NCBI GenBank assembly: GCA_035376985.1 | Contig: DAOSSA010000001.1 | Span: forward strand, 186,001-250,000 | DNA from: Brevifilum sp029548365 | Lineage (GTDB): Bacteria; Chloroflexota; Anaerolineae; Anaerolineales; Anaerolineaceae | DNA: 64,000 nt | Direction: 5' to 3' | Shown here: positions 1-9,189 of the stretch, one piece after another | How positions within the stretch are numbered: the stretch's first letter is position 1 | How the letters are laid out: each line of letters begins with the position of its first letter | Notes under the pieces: model-generated | The model's input: the letters and a program-made list of their open reading frames with translations, nothing else | Database searches by the model: none | Told to the model about the DNA's origin: nothing | Translations under genes and position numbers: made by a program

Positions 1-1
1 A

Positions 2-799
2 CTGCGGAAAGGCGCCTTAGAAGACCGCTGGGTGGATCGTGCTCTGAACAAGGGTAAACGGCAGGGCGCATTTTCCAGCGGTGTTTATGATACCAACCCG
101 TTTATCATGATGAGTTACGCCGATAATGTCTTCAGCATGAGCACACTGGCTCATGAACTTGGACATTCAATGCACTCGTACTATACGCGCAGATCTCAAC
201 CCTTTGTTTACAGCCGCTACTCTCTGTTTGTAGCGGAAGTTGCCAGCAATTTCAACCAGGCAATGGTGCGTGACTATATGTTTGATACGCAAACTGACTC
301 CAAATTCCAACTGGCATTGATTGAAGAAGCTATGTCTAATTTCCATCGTTACTTCTTTATTATGCCAACGCTGGCTCGATGGGAACTGGAAATGCATCAG
401 AGGGCAGAAGCTGGAAAACCCCTGACAGCGGAAATCATGTCCACTGTTTGTGCAGATTACTTTGCAGAAGGGTACGGAGAGGATGTGGTTTTTGACAGGG
501 ATCAAATTGGCATTACCTGGGCCCAGTTCCAGCATATGTACATGAATTTCTATGTCTATAATTACGCTACGGGCATTTCTGCTGCTCACGCCCTGGTGAA
601 CGGCATTCAACAAGGTGGCCAGGAAGAAGTCGATCGCTACCTGAAATTTATCAGCGCTGGAAGCTCTCTTTATCCCTTAGATGGGCTTAAAATGGCCGGT
701 GTCGATATGACCAGCCCTGAACCCGTTGACAAAGCCTTTGAAGCCATGGCACGTTATGTTGATCGTTTGGAAGAACTTGTGGAAACAGACCAGATTTAG
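2..799 (+). CDS. pepF: Oligoendopeptidase F (M3B metallopeptidase), C-terminal part
   Basis: The frame is open from base 2, so the gene begins before the window; only about the last 266 residues are seen. The zinc site HELGH is at about 152-166, and the downstream helix with the third ligand (VAEVAS) is at about 230-245, the usual spacing for M3 thermolysin-like peptidases. The full family protein is about 600 residues and cleaves short oligopeptides in the cytoplasm. FNQ follows the helix where FNE is usual, a mild change. The gene ends at a strong hairpin that also serves the convergent SDR gene. Family assignment is firm; the exact subgroup (PepF versus a related oligoendopeptidase) is inferred. 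Confidence 0.9.
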   Translation: MRKGALEDRWVDRALNKGKRQGAFSSGVYDTNPFIMMSYADNVFSMSTLAHELGHSMHSYYTRRSQPFVYSRYSLFVAEVASNFNQAMVRDYMFDTQTDSKFQLALIEEAMSNFHRYFFIMPTLARWELEMHQRAEAGKPLTAEIMSTVCADYFAEGYGEDVVFDRDQIGITWAQFQHMYMNFYVYNYATGISAAHALVNGIQQGGQEEVDRYLKFISAGSSLYPLDGLKMAGVDMTSPEPVDKAFEAMARYVDRLEELVETDQI

Positions 800-819
800 C
801 GTGAAATTCGATGGAAAAC

Positions 820-847
820 AAAAAAGCGCCCACTTGGGCGCTTTTTT
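820..847. terminator. Bidirectional rho-independent terminator
   Basis: An 11-bp stem (AAAAAGCGCCC with GGGCGCTTTTT) around a 4-base loop, with an A-run on one side and a T-run on the other. It lies between two convergent genes, so it can end transcripts from both directions. Confidence 0.9.
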
Positions 848-862
848 AGTATCTTTACGCAT

Positions 863-1750
863 TTATAGCCAGTCGATGCCAGTTAATTGGCAAGAAAGCT
901 CCCAAAGCTCTCGGGCCAGGTCTTCTCGCCTAGCGGCTCGGCTGGTTGTTTGAGGCGCGCAGTCTCTGTAATAACTTCCATTTGACAGGTCACTTATCGC
1001 AGGGTCAGATAGAAACAGCAATGTGTCTATAGGTACATTGGTATCAGTACCGCTGTGTCGGCGAAATCTCCAAACCAGGCTGGAAATTCCCCGTTCGCTC
1101 TTTGAAGCTATGCCCGTATTGACCAAGCCAGGATCAACGGCAAAGGCTTCAACGTCCTGGCAGCGGCGGTTCAGTTCAGACGTAAAGAGAATGTTACACA
1201 ATTTCGATCGTTTATATGCCAACAACCCGATGTAAGGCCATGGGTTGCTGATCCTTTTAAAATTGATCGGTACGGTTTTGTGGGCGTAAGATGACATCGT
1301 GATCACCCGCCCGTGTGGTGCTCGCTTGATCCACGGTAATAGCTGGTTTGTTAATGCGAAAGCAGCAAGATGGTTGACAGCAAAGGTCATTTCAATCTTT
1401 TTGTCATTAAATCGCTTATATTCAAGATAAAGCCCTGCGTTATTGATCAGAACATCTAAATATTCATATCCCCACTTTACCAGCAACGCCTGCGCGCCTT
1501 CGCCCAGATTATGTACCTGTTGTTGATATCCCAGGTCTGCCAGGAGAAATTCAATTTTCGCATCAGGCATGGTCTGGAATATATCATTTTTTGCCTGTTG
1601 AATGCGTGTTTCAGAGCGACCCGCGCCGATCACACAAGCCCCTTCTTGAGCAAACCTGGTCGCCGCAGCCAACCCAATCCCTGAAGTTGCCCCGGTGATC
1701 AGCACGGATTTTCCTGCCAAATTGAAGTCTTTATTCACCAATATCCTCAT
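863..1750 (-). CDS. Short-chain dehydrogenase/reductase (retinol-dehydrogenase-like)
   Basis: A Rossmann oxidoreductase. It has the NAD(P) glycine motif TGATSGIG near residue 20, NNAG near residue 104, the catalytic Ser in TMSSY and the catalytic pair in YKRSK near residue 180. At 295 residues it is longer than the 250-residue classical SDRs and matches the extended-C-terminus retinol dehydrogenase/WWOX-like group. The substrate cannot be told. The ATG at 1750 has no SD site; a GTG at 1738 sits 6 bases after GAGG and may be the true start, giving 291 residues. It stands alone, convergent with pepF. Confidence 0.85.
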   Translation of the reverse strand: MRILVNKDFNLAGKSVLITGATSGIGLAAATRFAQEGACVIGAGRSETRIQQAKNDIFQTMPDAKIEFLLADLGYQQQVHNLGEGAQALLVKWGYEYLDVLINNAGLYLEYKRFNDKKIEMTFAVNHLAAFALTNQLLPWIKRAPHGRVITMSSYAHKTVPINFKRISNPWPYIGLLAYKRSKLCNILFTSELNRRCQDVEAFAVDPGLVNTGIASKSERGISSLVWRFRRHSGTDTNVPIDTLLFLSDPAISDLSNGSYYRDCAPQTTSRAARREDLARELWELSCQLTGIDWL

Positions 1751-1926
1751 TATTTCAACTATGGGTGGCTGACACCGAAGGATTATAGCACTAAAGCCAG
1801 TGTATTTGGAACGTAAATAATGTCATTGTTGGTAGAATAGGTTGAAAATCACTGTTATAATGGGCATCAGTGACGTCAAATTAGGTTTTTATTAATTTTT
1901 CTGACTTTCAAACCCAGAGGACAGCC

Positions 1927-2346
1927 ATGATCCCAAAATCCTTCTATTATGATCGATTGGTAAAAAGTGAAGATCTAAACCATCACAGCACATTATTTGC
2001 AGGTCGCTGTGCAGAGTGGTTTGTCGAAGCTGGCTTTATTGCGGTAGCCAGTTTGCTGCCAGCACATAATGTCGTCTGCTTGAAAATCCATGGTTTGTTA
2101 TTTAAAGAACCGTTAAAATCAGGTGACATTGCCCGTTTTGAAAGCAAAATCGTTTTTACAGGTCGGTCCTCACTCATTGTCTTTGTGAGTTTGTCTGATA
2201 GCAAGCAAGAGGACCCAATTTTGGAAGGCTTTATCACATTCGTCTTCATCGATGATGATGGCCGAGCACAGCCTCATGGACTGACCATTGAACTGACTGA
2301 TCCAGAAGATATTGCTTTGAACCAACGCGCAGCAGCGTTGCGCTGA
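1927..2346 (+). CDS. Hotdog-fold acyl-CoA thioesterase
   Basis: A 139-residue single-domain protein. The segment LNHHSTLFAGRCAEWFVEAG near residues 18-37 is the hotdog helix with the N/D-x-x-G-x-L-x-G-type thioesterase pattern seen in YciA/acyl-CoA hydrolases (here LNHHSTLFAG). Such enzymes hydrolyse acyl-CoA to free acid and CoA in the cytoplasm. The start has a good SD (AGAGGAC, 6 bases before ATG). A TATAAT at 1856-1861 could be its -10 box, without a clear -35. It is monocistronic; the chain-length preference cannot be read from the sequence. Confidence 0.75.
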   Translation: MIPKSFYYDRLVKSEDLNHHSTLFAGRCAEWFVEAGFIAVASLLPAHNVVCLKIHGLLFKEPLKSGDIARFESKIVFTGRSSLIVFVSLSDSKQEDPILEGFITFVFIDDDGRAQPHGLTIELTDPEDIALNQRAAALR

Positions 2347-2660
2347 AACGCTCAGATCAAATCATAAACCCCCTCGCATTTACGAAATCCTTAATGCTGC
2401 TGGAGTTCCCAACCGTTTGATTGGTATTATTCCACCCGGTCATCACAATTAAAAATGATGAGTACTGATCGAAGATGCGTCACCTGATGAGGAAAACCTT
2501 ACAAGGCTGGACTTGCATTTTGCATATCAGCCAGGATTTGTTTTGTCACTCTTGGTGATCACTGTAATTTTGGGATAACAAATGCCCAGCGATTAGCAAG
2601 GCTCTGACTAATTAATGCTGTATGATCACAGGAAAAGGTTTACAGGATACAGCCTTCTTT
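2347..2660. other. Intergenic stretch without a supported gene
   Basis: This lies between the thioesterase and the convergent MFS gene. A short open stretch (about 2345-2449, plus) in a different frame from the thioesterase reads IYEILNAAGVP and ends in TAA, but it has no start site. No clear terminator, repeat or RNA gene is visible. Confidence 0.5.
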
Positions 2661-3878
2661 TCACCGAAGATTTTCCTGGCTGCGAAGTTTTTCTTTTGTA
2701 TTGTTTGAAGTGAATATGACAAATAATAAAATCCCAAAACCTAAGAAAGTTAGAATGAGAAGCGTGGTAATGATGTGAAGGCTTCCAAAATGCTCAAAAA
2801 TTTGGCCTAATAACATTGGGATCAACATGGAGCCAAGGCTACTGCCTAAGAAAAACAAACCGGTAATGCGACCGGTGATTCTCAAACGTGATTCTCCCAA
2901 TACCAGCAAGGTTGGGAAAACCGAGGATAAAGCCAGACCTAACCCAGCAGATCCAACCCATATAGCCAGATTGCCTGACGGGAAGATGATAATCAAAGTC
3001 AAAAAGAAGATTGCCAGGAAGAAATTTCCCAACAGCAGATGGGCAGCTTTTATTTTTCTTGTCAACGGAACTGCAAGCAAACGCCCCAGGGTAATAGCGC
3101 CCCAAAAAATTGAATTGATTAAGGATGCCGCTGTTTCCGTGGCTATTTTTGTCTCGGAAACGTAGGTGAATATCCAGCCCCCAAAACCGTTTTCAATACC
3201 AACATAAACGAAGAACAGCACGATCATTCCAATAATCAAGCCAGAATTGGTGGTGTGAGTAGAGTTTTTCTCGTTCTCTTCTTTTTCCAGGTTTGTGGGG
3301 CTGGGAAGCAGTGCAAAACCGAAAATGGTAGGAATGGTTAAAAACGCCAATGACCAGTAAGGCCATGTGAGTTGCCCGCCAGACCATCGCATCACATAGT
3401 GCAAAATTATGGGTGAGAGAAATGCTCCTGCACCAAAGCAAAAGTGAAGTGCATTCATGTAGGGGCCAACGCGCGCCTGGTATACCCACAACAAATTGGT
3501 GTTTCCTCCGACATCAAGGACACCCTGACCAATCCCTAAAATAAAAAGAATGACCAGCAAGAGAGACATGTGCGAAGTGAGCGGGATTAAAAAGAGCGCA
3601 ATGATGGAAATCAACACCGAAACGAGCATCATTGGATGCCCCTTAAATCGGTCAAGCAACTGCCCGCCGCCAGCAGATCCGAGTAAATAACCTAAGCTCA
3701 CGGCTGTGAACACAAAACTGATTTGCGACAAGGATACATTCACCTGTTTTGCAAGATAAGGCAGCATTGGGCCAAGCGCTGCAGATGCCAGCCCTAATAT
3801 CATAAAAGCTGCACCATACGCGGCAAAATAATAAACCTTAGCGATCGTTTTTCCCTGCCTTGTGTTATTGAATCCCAT
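2661..3878 (-). CDS. MFS transporter, FHS/MFSD4-like sugar permease
   Basis: A 405-residue protein with about 12 hydrophobic helices and a central hydrophilic loop rich in Glu, Lys and Asn (about residues 195-210). The segments GQGVLDVGGNT and NALHFCFGAGAF in helices 4-5 are typical of the FucP/FHS and MFSD4 (Na+-linked glucose carrier) branch of the major facilitator superfamily. It sits in the cytoplasmic membrane and probably imports a sugar by cation symport. The N-terminal half has the MFS loop-2 motif (GGQLLDRFKG). The substrate is unknown. It is followed on the same strand by no partner enzyme; the methyltransferase upstream is likely independent. Confidence 0.8.
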   Translation of the reverse strand: MGFNNTRQGKTIAKVYYFAAYGAAFMILGLASAALGPMLPYLAKQVNVSLSQISFVFTAVSLGYLLGSAGGGQLLDRFKGHPMMLVSVLISIIALFLIPLTSHMSLLLVILFILGIGQGVLDVGGNTNLLWVYQARVGPYMNALHFCFGAGAFLSPIILHYVMRWSGGQLTWPYWSLAFLTIPTIFGFALLPSPTNLEKEENEKNSTHTTNSGLIIGMIVLFFVYVGIENGFGGWIFTYVSETKIATETAASLINSIFWGAITLGRLLAVPLTRKIKAAHLLLGNFFLAIFFLTLIIIFPSGNLAIWVGSAGLGLALSSVFPTLLVLGESRLRITGRITGLFFLGSSLGSMLIPMLLGQIFEHFGSLHIITTLLILTFLGFGILLFVIFTSNNTKEKLRSQENLR

Positions 3879-3964
3879 TTTGTTCCGTGTCTACAGGTTT
3901 AACCATGACGATTTTAACATAATGGCTTAATAATATCGATGTCCAATCCTGTTTGCATAAATGA

Positions 3965-4753
3965 TTATATTGCACAGGCAGTAATCACCAGGTTTGGCGA
4001 TTGGTTGGTATCAAAAACACCACCCTGAAGATTACCAAAAAGCTTAACGTCGTCAAAACCTGCTTTTTCAAGCCAATGGACTAACTGCAAATAAGAAAAA
4101 GGCCACAAACGGGTACTGATCAGGCTTTGCTGGAAAACGCCTTGATTTTGGTCGTGGAGAATGACAATATGAAATGTGATCAGTCCATCAGGATCAAAGT
4201 CATAAAACCGCATAAAGACCCAGGTATGCTCTCCTTCCCGGTGAGTTTCAGGCTCCATCCATCGGTTGTGTGTTTTCAGGATGCTGTCAAAGTTGCGGTT
4301 TTGAATAAGGATTTTTCCACCGGGTCGCAATACCGACTTAAAATCCGAAAGTGCTGCCATCATCGCTTCCTCGTCCAGAACATGTGGAAGTGAATTGCCC
4401 AAACAAATGATGCTGTCGAACTGCTGGTCGCCATAAGTCAGTGTCAACTCGCCAAAGCCCGCCTGGCTGAAGGGGATTTCAAGGTGTGCTGATTGCGCGT
4501 TCTCCCGTGCGATCTCAACCATTTTCTCGCTGATGTCGGCACCTGAACCGGTGAAACCTTGTTTCTGAAGTGCGATGATATGCTGCCCGGTTCCACAAGC
4601 GATGTCTAAAACGCTAACCGGGGTGTCAATATTTATCTTAACCTGGGAAAGTTCGTTGATTATGAACGGCAGTTCTACCGCCAATCTCCCCTCCCAGTTG
4701 ACAAACCGGTCATAGTTTCCACTGAATTCATCGTAGATTTTGTCGTTGTCCAT
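3965..4753 (-). CDS. Class I SAM-dependent methyltransferase
   Basis: A 262-residue Rossmann-type methyltransferase. Motif I (VLDIACGTGQH) lies near residues 48-58, an acidic SAM-ribose residue follows in GADIS, and motif IV (IICLGNSLPHV) lies near residue 115. The central part resembles the glycine/sarcosine N-methyltransferase and UbiE-like groups, but the acceptor cannot be predicted. The gene is between the LCP gene and the MFS gene on the same strand, with gaps of 54 and 86 bases. The SD before the ATG (AGGAAAACCAAATG) is acceptable. Confidence 0.85.
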   Translation of the reverse strand: MDNDKIYDEFSGNYDRFVNWEGRLAVELPFIINELSQVKINIDTPVSVLDIACGTGQHIIALQKQGFTGSGADISEKMVEIARENAQSAHLEIPFSQAGFGELTLTYGDQQFDSIICLGNSLPHVLDEEAMMAALSDFKSVLRPGGKILIQNRNFDSILKTHNRWMEPETHREGEHTWVFMRFYDFDPDGLITFHIVILHDQNQGVFQQSLISTRLWPFSYLQLVHWLEKAGFDDVKLFGNLQGGVFDTNQSPNLVITACAI

Positions 4754-4807
4754 TTGGTTTTCCTGATAAATGCTTTTTTCCTTGATGGTGTTTGGGTGCG
4801 TGTTCAG

Positions 4808-5941
4808 TTATGGACAAAGCCTCCCTCCACCGCCGCCAATATCGGTAGTAATGGTATCGTTTTCAAAATCTCTAATGAAATCCCTGATACCTTCAATGGG
4901 AATATCCCAGATAAAAGTTGTGTTATTTAGTGATGGATCAAAAACTCGTCCGGGCACCATCATACTGTTTGGAAAGCGAACAAAAAGCAGGTTTTCTGGA
5001 GATAAGTTTGGTAGCAGGGTCACCATTTGGCTGATTTGCGCTGGCGAAAAATCTGTCTGGATCTTTCCATGTAAAGCATTGACAAGGTCCGGCAAGGCTG
5101 TAAGTACTTGGGGTTGCAAGGCTTTGTTTTTAATTGCGCATAGGACCGCGGTTTGATTGTCGGTGCGCATGATTTCGGTGTCATTCAGGCGAATCCGAGC
5201 AAAACGAAGTGCTTCTTCGCCCTTCATGTGATGTTGACCTTCTTCAAAAACCCATTCCAAATAATCGTCATTGCTGGTATCTGCCCGTCCATCCCAGGTT
5301 CGGTGAAGGTAGATATCAATTCCACCCAGTGCGTCCACAATCTCAATAAACACATCCATATCGATGATGACATAATGATCAACCACCAGGCCATAATTGT
5401 GGGCTATGGTATGCGCTAATAACCCTGGTCCCCCGCCCTCGCCCTGGTAACGATTCATGGCTGGCGTGCCATAGGAATAGGCAGTGTTGAGCTTCCCGTG
5501 GGTCAGGGTTTTATATTCCTTTTTTATGCCCGGCAGCTCAACCCACAGGTCGCGCGGCAGGGTCAGCACAGACACTCTGGGGATTTCAAAGTCAATTCTC
5601 ACAATTCGTATGGCATCGGCCAGGCCATATCGATAATCCGAGCCTGTGCTGGCAATGCCAGCAGCCAGTATGTACATCGGCTTTGGTTTATCTTCAACGG
5701 GCTCAGGCGACTCCGTTGGTTCGGGTGATGATATGGGCGTGGGATCAGGTGTGGTAACGGTTGTTGGTGTTTTTTCAGTTCTCTGGACAGCAATGGATGT
5801 CATTGTTGGCTCACTGGTGGATGTTGGAAAGGTCAAAACCTCTCCTAATGGTTGATTCCACCAGTTCACCCAAACCCTACAGGCGGTTAACAATAAAACC
5901 AGTATCATCAATAAAATGATGTAAAGGACTTTCTCAGTCAT
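4808..5941 (-). CDS. LytR-CpsA-Psr (LCP) family cell-envelope ligase, possible lipoprotein
   Basis: A 377-residue extracytoplasmic protein. Residues 5-20 are a hydrophobic segment ending in LTAC, a lipobox with Cys21, which is unusual because most LCP proteins are anchored by an uncleaved helix. A Pro/Thr/Glu-rich linker (about 40-85) leads to the LCP domain with DAIRIVRIDFEIPRVSVLTLPRDLW (shown here as the diagnostic RIDFE and LPRDLW pieces), DALGGIDI and the Arg-rich RFARIR...MRTDNQ helix. LCP enzymes move polyprenyl-phosphate-linked glycopolymers onto the cell wall or onto other acceptors. It ends in a poly-Gly tail (GGGGGRLCP). The LCP family call is firm; the acceptor is unknown. Confidence 0.85.
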   Translation of the reverse strand: MTEKVLYIILLMILVLLLTACRVWVNWWNQPLGEVLTFPTSTSEPTMTSIAVQRTEKTPTTVTTPDPTPISSPEPTESPEPVEDKPKPMYILAAGIASTGSDYRYGLADAIRIVRIDFEIPRVSVLTLPRDLWVELPGIKKEYKTLTHGKLNTAYSYGTPAMNRYQGEGGGPGLLAHTIAHNYGLVVDHYVIIDMDVFIEIVDALGGIDIYLHRTWDGRADTSNDDYLEWVFEEGQHHMKGEEALRFARIRLNDTEIMRTDNQTAVLCAIKNKALQPQVLTALPDLVNALHGKIQTDFSPAQISQMVTLLPNLSPENLLFVRFPNSMMVPGRVFDPSLNNTTFIWDIPIEGIRDFIRDFENDTITTDIGGGGGRLCP

Positions 5942-6115
5942 TTCAACGTTAAATATTCTATAGTCTTAGCCATATCAGTAATTGGCAACCCCACCACCCT
6001 TTACAGGGCAATTGCGAACATGAGTAACCTTGCCTTTCTTATTGTAGTTCATCAGGAATTTTATGCCTAACCCGGGTAATAGATACTCAAGTTTAACCTC
6101 GAAATTAATACAAGC

Positions 6116-6154
6116 ATCCCACCGGTAAGGGATCTTGAGGGGGTTATTCCCTCA
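6116..6154. other. Two adjacent small hairpins between thrC and the LCP gene
   Basis: ATCCC/GGGAT (6116-6133) and TGAGGG/CCCTCA (6136-6154) form two neighbouring short stem-loops in the 295-base gap. No T-run follows, so they are more likely leader or processing structures than terminators. No gene is visible in the gap. Confidence 0.35.
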
Positions 6155-6236
6155 TAAGTTTTCACCTAAACAAGGTCTATGCGGCCTAAAAAATAAAAAC
6201 CTATGCGAAACCCTGTATCATGGTGGTTATTCCGCG

Positions 6237-7355
6237 TTAGACGCGATTAAAGGTCGGTTCCCCTTTTAAACCATTGCCAGTCAGAGGCATCAAAACCAGG
6301 TCATCTTCGTGAATTTCAGCGAGCAGTTCTTTCAATGCAGCGCTCACCAGTGCACTGGTCGGCTCAACATAATAACCCAATTTTGCCAGTTCTCGCTGTC
6401 CTTCGCTGATTGCATATTCCTGGATTGCCATTACCCTCCCGTGTGATTCCCTGACCACGTGCAATAACCGTTTTCCACGAACAGGATTTGAAATAGACAC
6501 CCCTTCAGCGATTGTGCGTCCAGCGGGTGTAATGGCTTGCACATCATCCAAACCATCTCGCCAGGCCAGGTATAAGGGCGACACCTGGGCTGATTGCACT
6601 GCAACCATGCGCGGCAAGCGATTAATTTCCCCCGCCTCGTAAAGCTTTGACCATCCCAACCAGGCCCCAATGAATTGTCCCCCCTGGGCAACAGGGTACA
6701 GAATCCAATCCGGGATGTTTCCTCCAAGCTGTTCCCAAACCTCAAACGCAACTGTCATTTGACCTGATAAGTAAGCGGGATGATAAGCGTGCGAGGCATA
6801 GGTGCCCCTCACACCCACTGCTGCATGTGCAGCTCGTTCCGTATCTTTTCTTGTCCCGGGGATCGTTTTTAAATCAACTCCGTAGATTGAAATTTGGTGT
6901 TTCTTGAATCTTGAAGCATCTTCGGGAACATAAATTTCAGTATGGATGCCAAATCGGGCGCCATGAGCAGCCAGAGATGCCCCTGCATTTCCAGAAGAGT
7001 CCTCAATCATCGAGCTGACACCCATGTGCATCAATTGGTTAACCATGGCATTGACGCCGCGGTCTTTAAAAGAACCTGAAGGTTGTAAATATTCAAGTTT
7101 TAGGTGAATTTTTTTATCAAAAAGCATTGCGGGGACCAGGGGCGTCCATCCAACGCCCATGGGAACGAATGGGGTAACGATGTCCAATCCGAGCATTGAC
7201 CCATAGCGCCAGATAGAAAAATCCTGGCGTTGGATGTTTACAGCGTCGAAGGCGGGTAATGCTGCTGGTTCCCAGGCGCCACCACAGGATGGGCATCTCC
7301 ACGCATCAAGCGTTAACTCAGCTGGATAGCCACAATCAAAACAAAATACTTGCAT
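6237..7355 (-). CDS. thrC: Threonine synthase-like PLP enzyme with N-terminal zinc ribbon
   Basis: A 372-residue fold-type II PLP enzyme. It opens with a rubredoxin-like ribbon (CFDCGY near 5-10, CPSCGG near 21-26), typical of the short archaeal/bacterial threonine synthases. The PLP lysine lies in SGSFKDRG (about 93-100) and the PLP-binding Asn in SSGNAGAS (about 119-126). It would convert O-phosphohomoserine to threonine in the cytoplasm. No other threonine-pathway gene is next to it. A cysteate synthase or another beta/gamma-replacement enzyme of the same family is the main alternative. Confidence 0.8.
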   Translation of the reverse strand: MQVFCFDCGYPAELTLDAWRCPSCGGAWEPAALPAFDAVNIQRQDFSIWRYGSMLGLDIVTPFVPMGVGWTPLVPAMLFDKKIHLKLEYLQPSGSFKDRGVNAMVNQLMHMGVSSMIEDSSGNAGASLAAHGARFGIHTEIYVPEDASRFKKHQISIYGVDLKTIPGTRKDTERAAHAAVGVRGTYASHAYHPAYLSGQMTVAFEVWEQLGGNIPDWILYPVAQGGQFIGAWLGWSKLYEAGEINRLPRMVAVQSAQVSPLYLAWRDGLDDVQAITPAGRTIAEGVSISNPVRGKRLLHVVRESHGRVMAIQEYAISEGQRELAKLGYYVEPTSALVSAALKELLAEIHEDDLVLMPLTGNGLKGEPTFNRV

Positions 7356-7582
7356 GAGGTTTTCTCACAATTACAATAAATGAACCATTTTTATTGAAAA
7401 GAATTGCTCGTTGTTTTGCAGTTCTATTTTACCAAAAAACGTTTCCACTCCATAATGGCGGTTTTGCTTAATTTTCAGGATTTGCTAACGCTCGTACACG
7501 GTATTATATTTCTATCTATTACCATAAAAAAGAAAGAACACCTTGTAAATAGACAAAATTAGAAGCCAAAAGGAGTTCTTAA

Positions 7583-7756
7583 ATGACAGGCTAAATTGCC
7601 ACAAGAGTTATCACCCCAGAAGTCGCAGGGCAGAGATTTGATTTGTGTAACGAAAAATTTTCGATTGGCGAGAAAATGGATGAAGCCATCTATCAGGGAA
7701 TGCATGGCATGGGTTATTCCTTAAGCATTTGGAATATTTCAATCCGTCATTTATAA
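7583..7756 (+). pseudogene. Decayed 5' end of a protein-coding gene
   Basis: A strong SD (AGGAG, 7571-7575) precedes ATG at 7583, but the fourth codon is TAA (7592-7594). The same frame then stays open for 53 codons with protein-like content (ITPEVAGQRFDLC, MDEAIYQGMHGMGY) to TAA at 7754. The intact SD plus an early stop suggests a gene that was inactivated and truncated. I do not recognise the family. A 7-bp inverted repeat (TGCGATC/GATCGCA, 7764-7787) follows. The rest of the 514-base gap (7356-7869) holds nothing I can support. Confidence 0.5.
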
Positions 7757-7869
7757 TTCATTGTGCGATCCTAAAAAGTTGATCGCAGGGAATTGTTTTT
7801 GGCTCATTCCAATCCAACTTAATTATTTGACAGGTAAATTTTCAATAAAAAAAAAGGCAAGGAAAACGA

Positions 7870-9165
7870 ATGTTAAAAGTGGCTGTAATCGGCGGGGGAT
7901 CAACCTATACGCCTGAACTTTTCCAGGGTTTTTTACAACGACAGGATGAGTTTCCTCTTGACGAGTTATGGTTGATGGACACTGACAGGAAGCGGTTGAA
8001 AATCGTAGGCAATTTTGTTAAAAAGATTGCTAAAGCACATGGGGCACATTTTAAGATTGTCCTCAGTACCAAACAACGATCAGCCATTAAAAATGCTGAT
8101 TATGTCATCACCCAAATCCGGGTGGGAAAGATGGAAGCTCGCCACAGGGATGAATATTTAGGAAAACGACACGGTTTGATCGGCCAGGAAACCACCGGTG
8201 TGGGCGGAATGGCCTGCGCACTGCGGACTGTGCCGGTCATCTTTGATATTGCACGTGACATTCAGAAGGTTGCTCCCGAAGCCTTGCTGGTCAATTTTAC
8301 CAACCCTGCAGGGTTGGTCACTGAAGCCCTTGCGCGCTATGCGCCTGAAATTCAATCGGTTGGCGTGTGCAATGTCGCTATTAATGTCAAAATGGAGATC
8401 GTTAACTACCTTAACGAGCATTTAAACAACTCGATAAAACCTGATGAGGTGCAGGTTGACTGCTTAGGGTTGAACCATTTAACCTGGTTTTATGGTCTGA
8501 AAATCAACGGACAAGATTATTGGCCGCAGGTCATACCAGCGATCATCAGTAAATTTTCCACTGAAGACGACCCCTTATTTGATATTCAGACTATAAAAAG
8601 TTTAAATATGCTCCCTAACTATTATTTACAAAATTACTACTATACCGATAAACTGCTCAAAGCCCAGGAGCGGTGGCCGCCCTCCAGAGCAGAAGAAGTA
8701 GCTGCAATTGAAGTTAACCTGATGAAACAATTCCAGGAAAAGGATCGGGTTGACCTTCCTGAAGATATGATGAAGCGCGGCGGCGCCCACTATTCGACAG
8801 TCGCAACACAATTGTTGAACGCACACTTCAACGACCTTCACCAAAACCAGGTTTTGAACGTGCGGCACAATGGCGCAGTAACGGGTTGGGACAAAGACTG
8901 GGTCCTTGAGTTGCCCTGCGAGGTATCAGCCTCGGGGGTGAAACCATATCCGACCAAACCGCTCCCGCCAGTCTGTGAAGGTCTGGTCTCTCAAGTTAAG
9001 GCTTATGAACTGCTGACCATTGAAGCTGCCATTAAGGGTGATTATGATGCCGCTTATCAAGCATTGCTCGCTCATCCATTGGGTCCAGCGGCCGATCGGA
9101 TTCAAGAGGTATTGGATGATATGCTTGAAATCAATCGGGATTATCTACCTCAATTCTTTAGATAA
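7870..9165 (+). CDS. GH4 family glycosidase (6-phospho-beta-glucosidase type)
   Basis: A 431-residue NAD- and Mn-dependent glycosidase of family GH4. It has the dinucleotide motif VIGGGSTYTPEL at 5-16, the R-V-G-K...E-T-T-G-V-G-G block near 83-117, the metal-binding Cys in GVCNVA near 163 and His in LGLNHLTWF near 200. The N-terminal sequence and LWLMDTD fit the 6-phospho-beta-glucosidase (CelF/LicH) branch better than alpha-glucosidase. GH4 enzymes act by transient oxidation at C3. No PTS gene is seen; the next gene, 24 bases on, is a sugar kinase that could supply the phosphorylated substrate. The SD is AAGG, spaced 7 bases (aaggcaaggaaaacgATG region). Confidence 0.9.
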   Translation: MLKVAVIGGGSTYTPELFQGFLQRQDEFPLDELWLMDTDRKRLKIVGNFVKKIAKAHGAHFKIVLSTKQRSAIKNADYVITQIRVGKMEARHRDEYLGKRHGLIGQETTGVGGMACALRTVPVIFDIARDIQKVAPEALLVNFTNPAGLVTEALARYAPEIQSVGVCNVAINVKMEIVNYLNEHLNNSIKPDEVQVDCLGLNHLTWFYGLKINGQDYWPQVIPAIISKFSTEDDPLFDIQTIKSLNMLPNYYLQNYYYTDKLLKAQERWPPSRAEEVAAIEVNLMKQFQEKDRVDLPEDMMKRGGAHYSTVATQLLNAHFNDLHQNQVLNVRHNGAVTGWDKDWVLELPCEVSASGVKPYPTKPLPPVCEGLVSQVKAYELLTIEAAIKGDYDAAYQALLAHPLGPAADRIQEVLDDMLEINRDYLPQFFR

Positions 9166-9189
9166 TAATCGTATTAAGGGAGGCGAAAT

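Noticed and set aside
2345..2449. Short frame IYEILNAAGVP after the thioesterase as a gene fragment
   Set aside because: It overlaps the thioesterase end in another frame, has no start site and no convincing family match.
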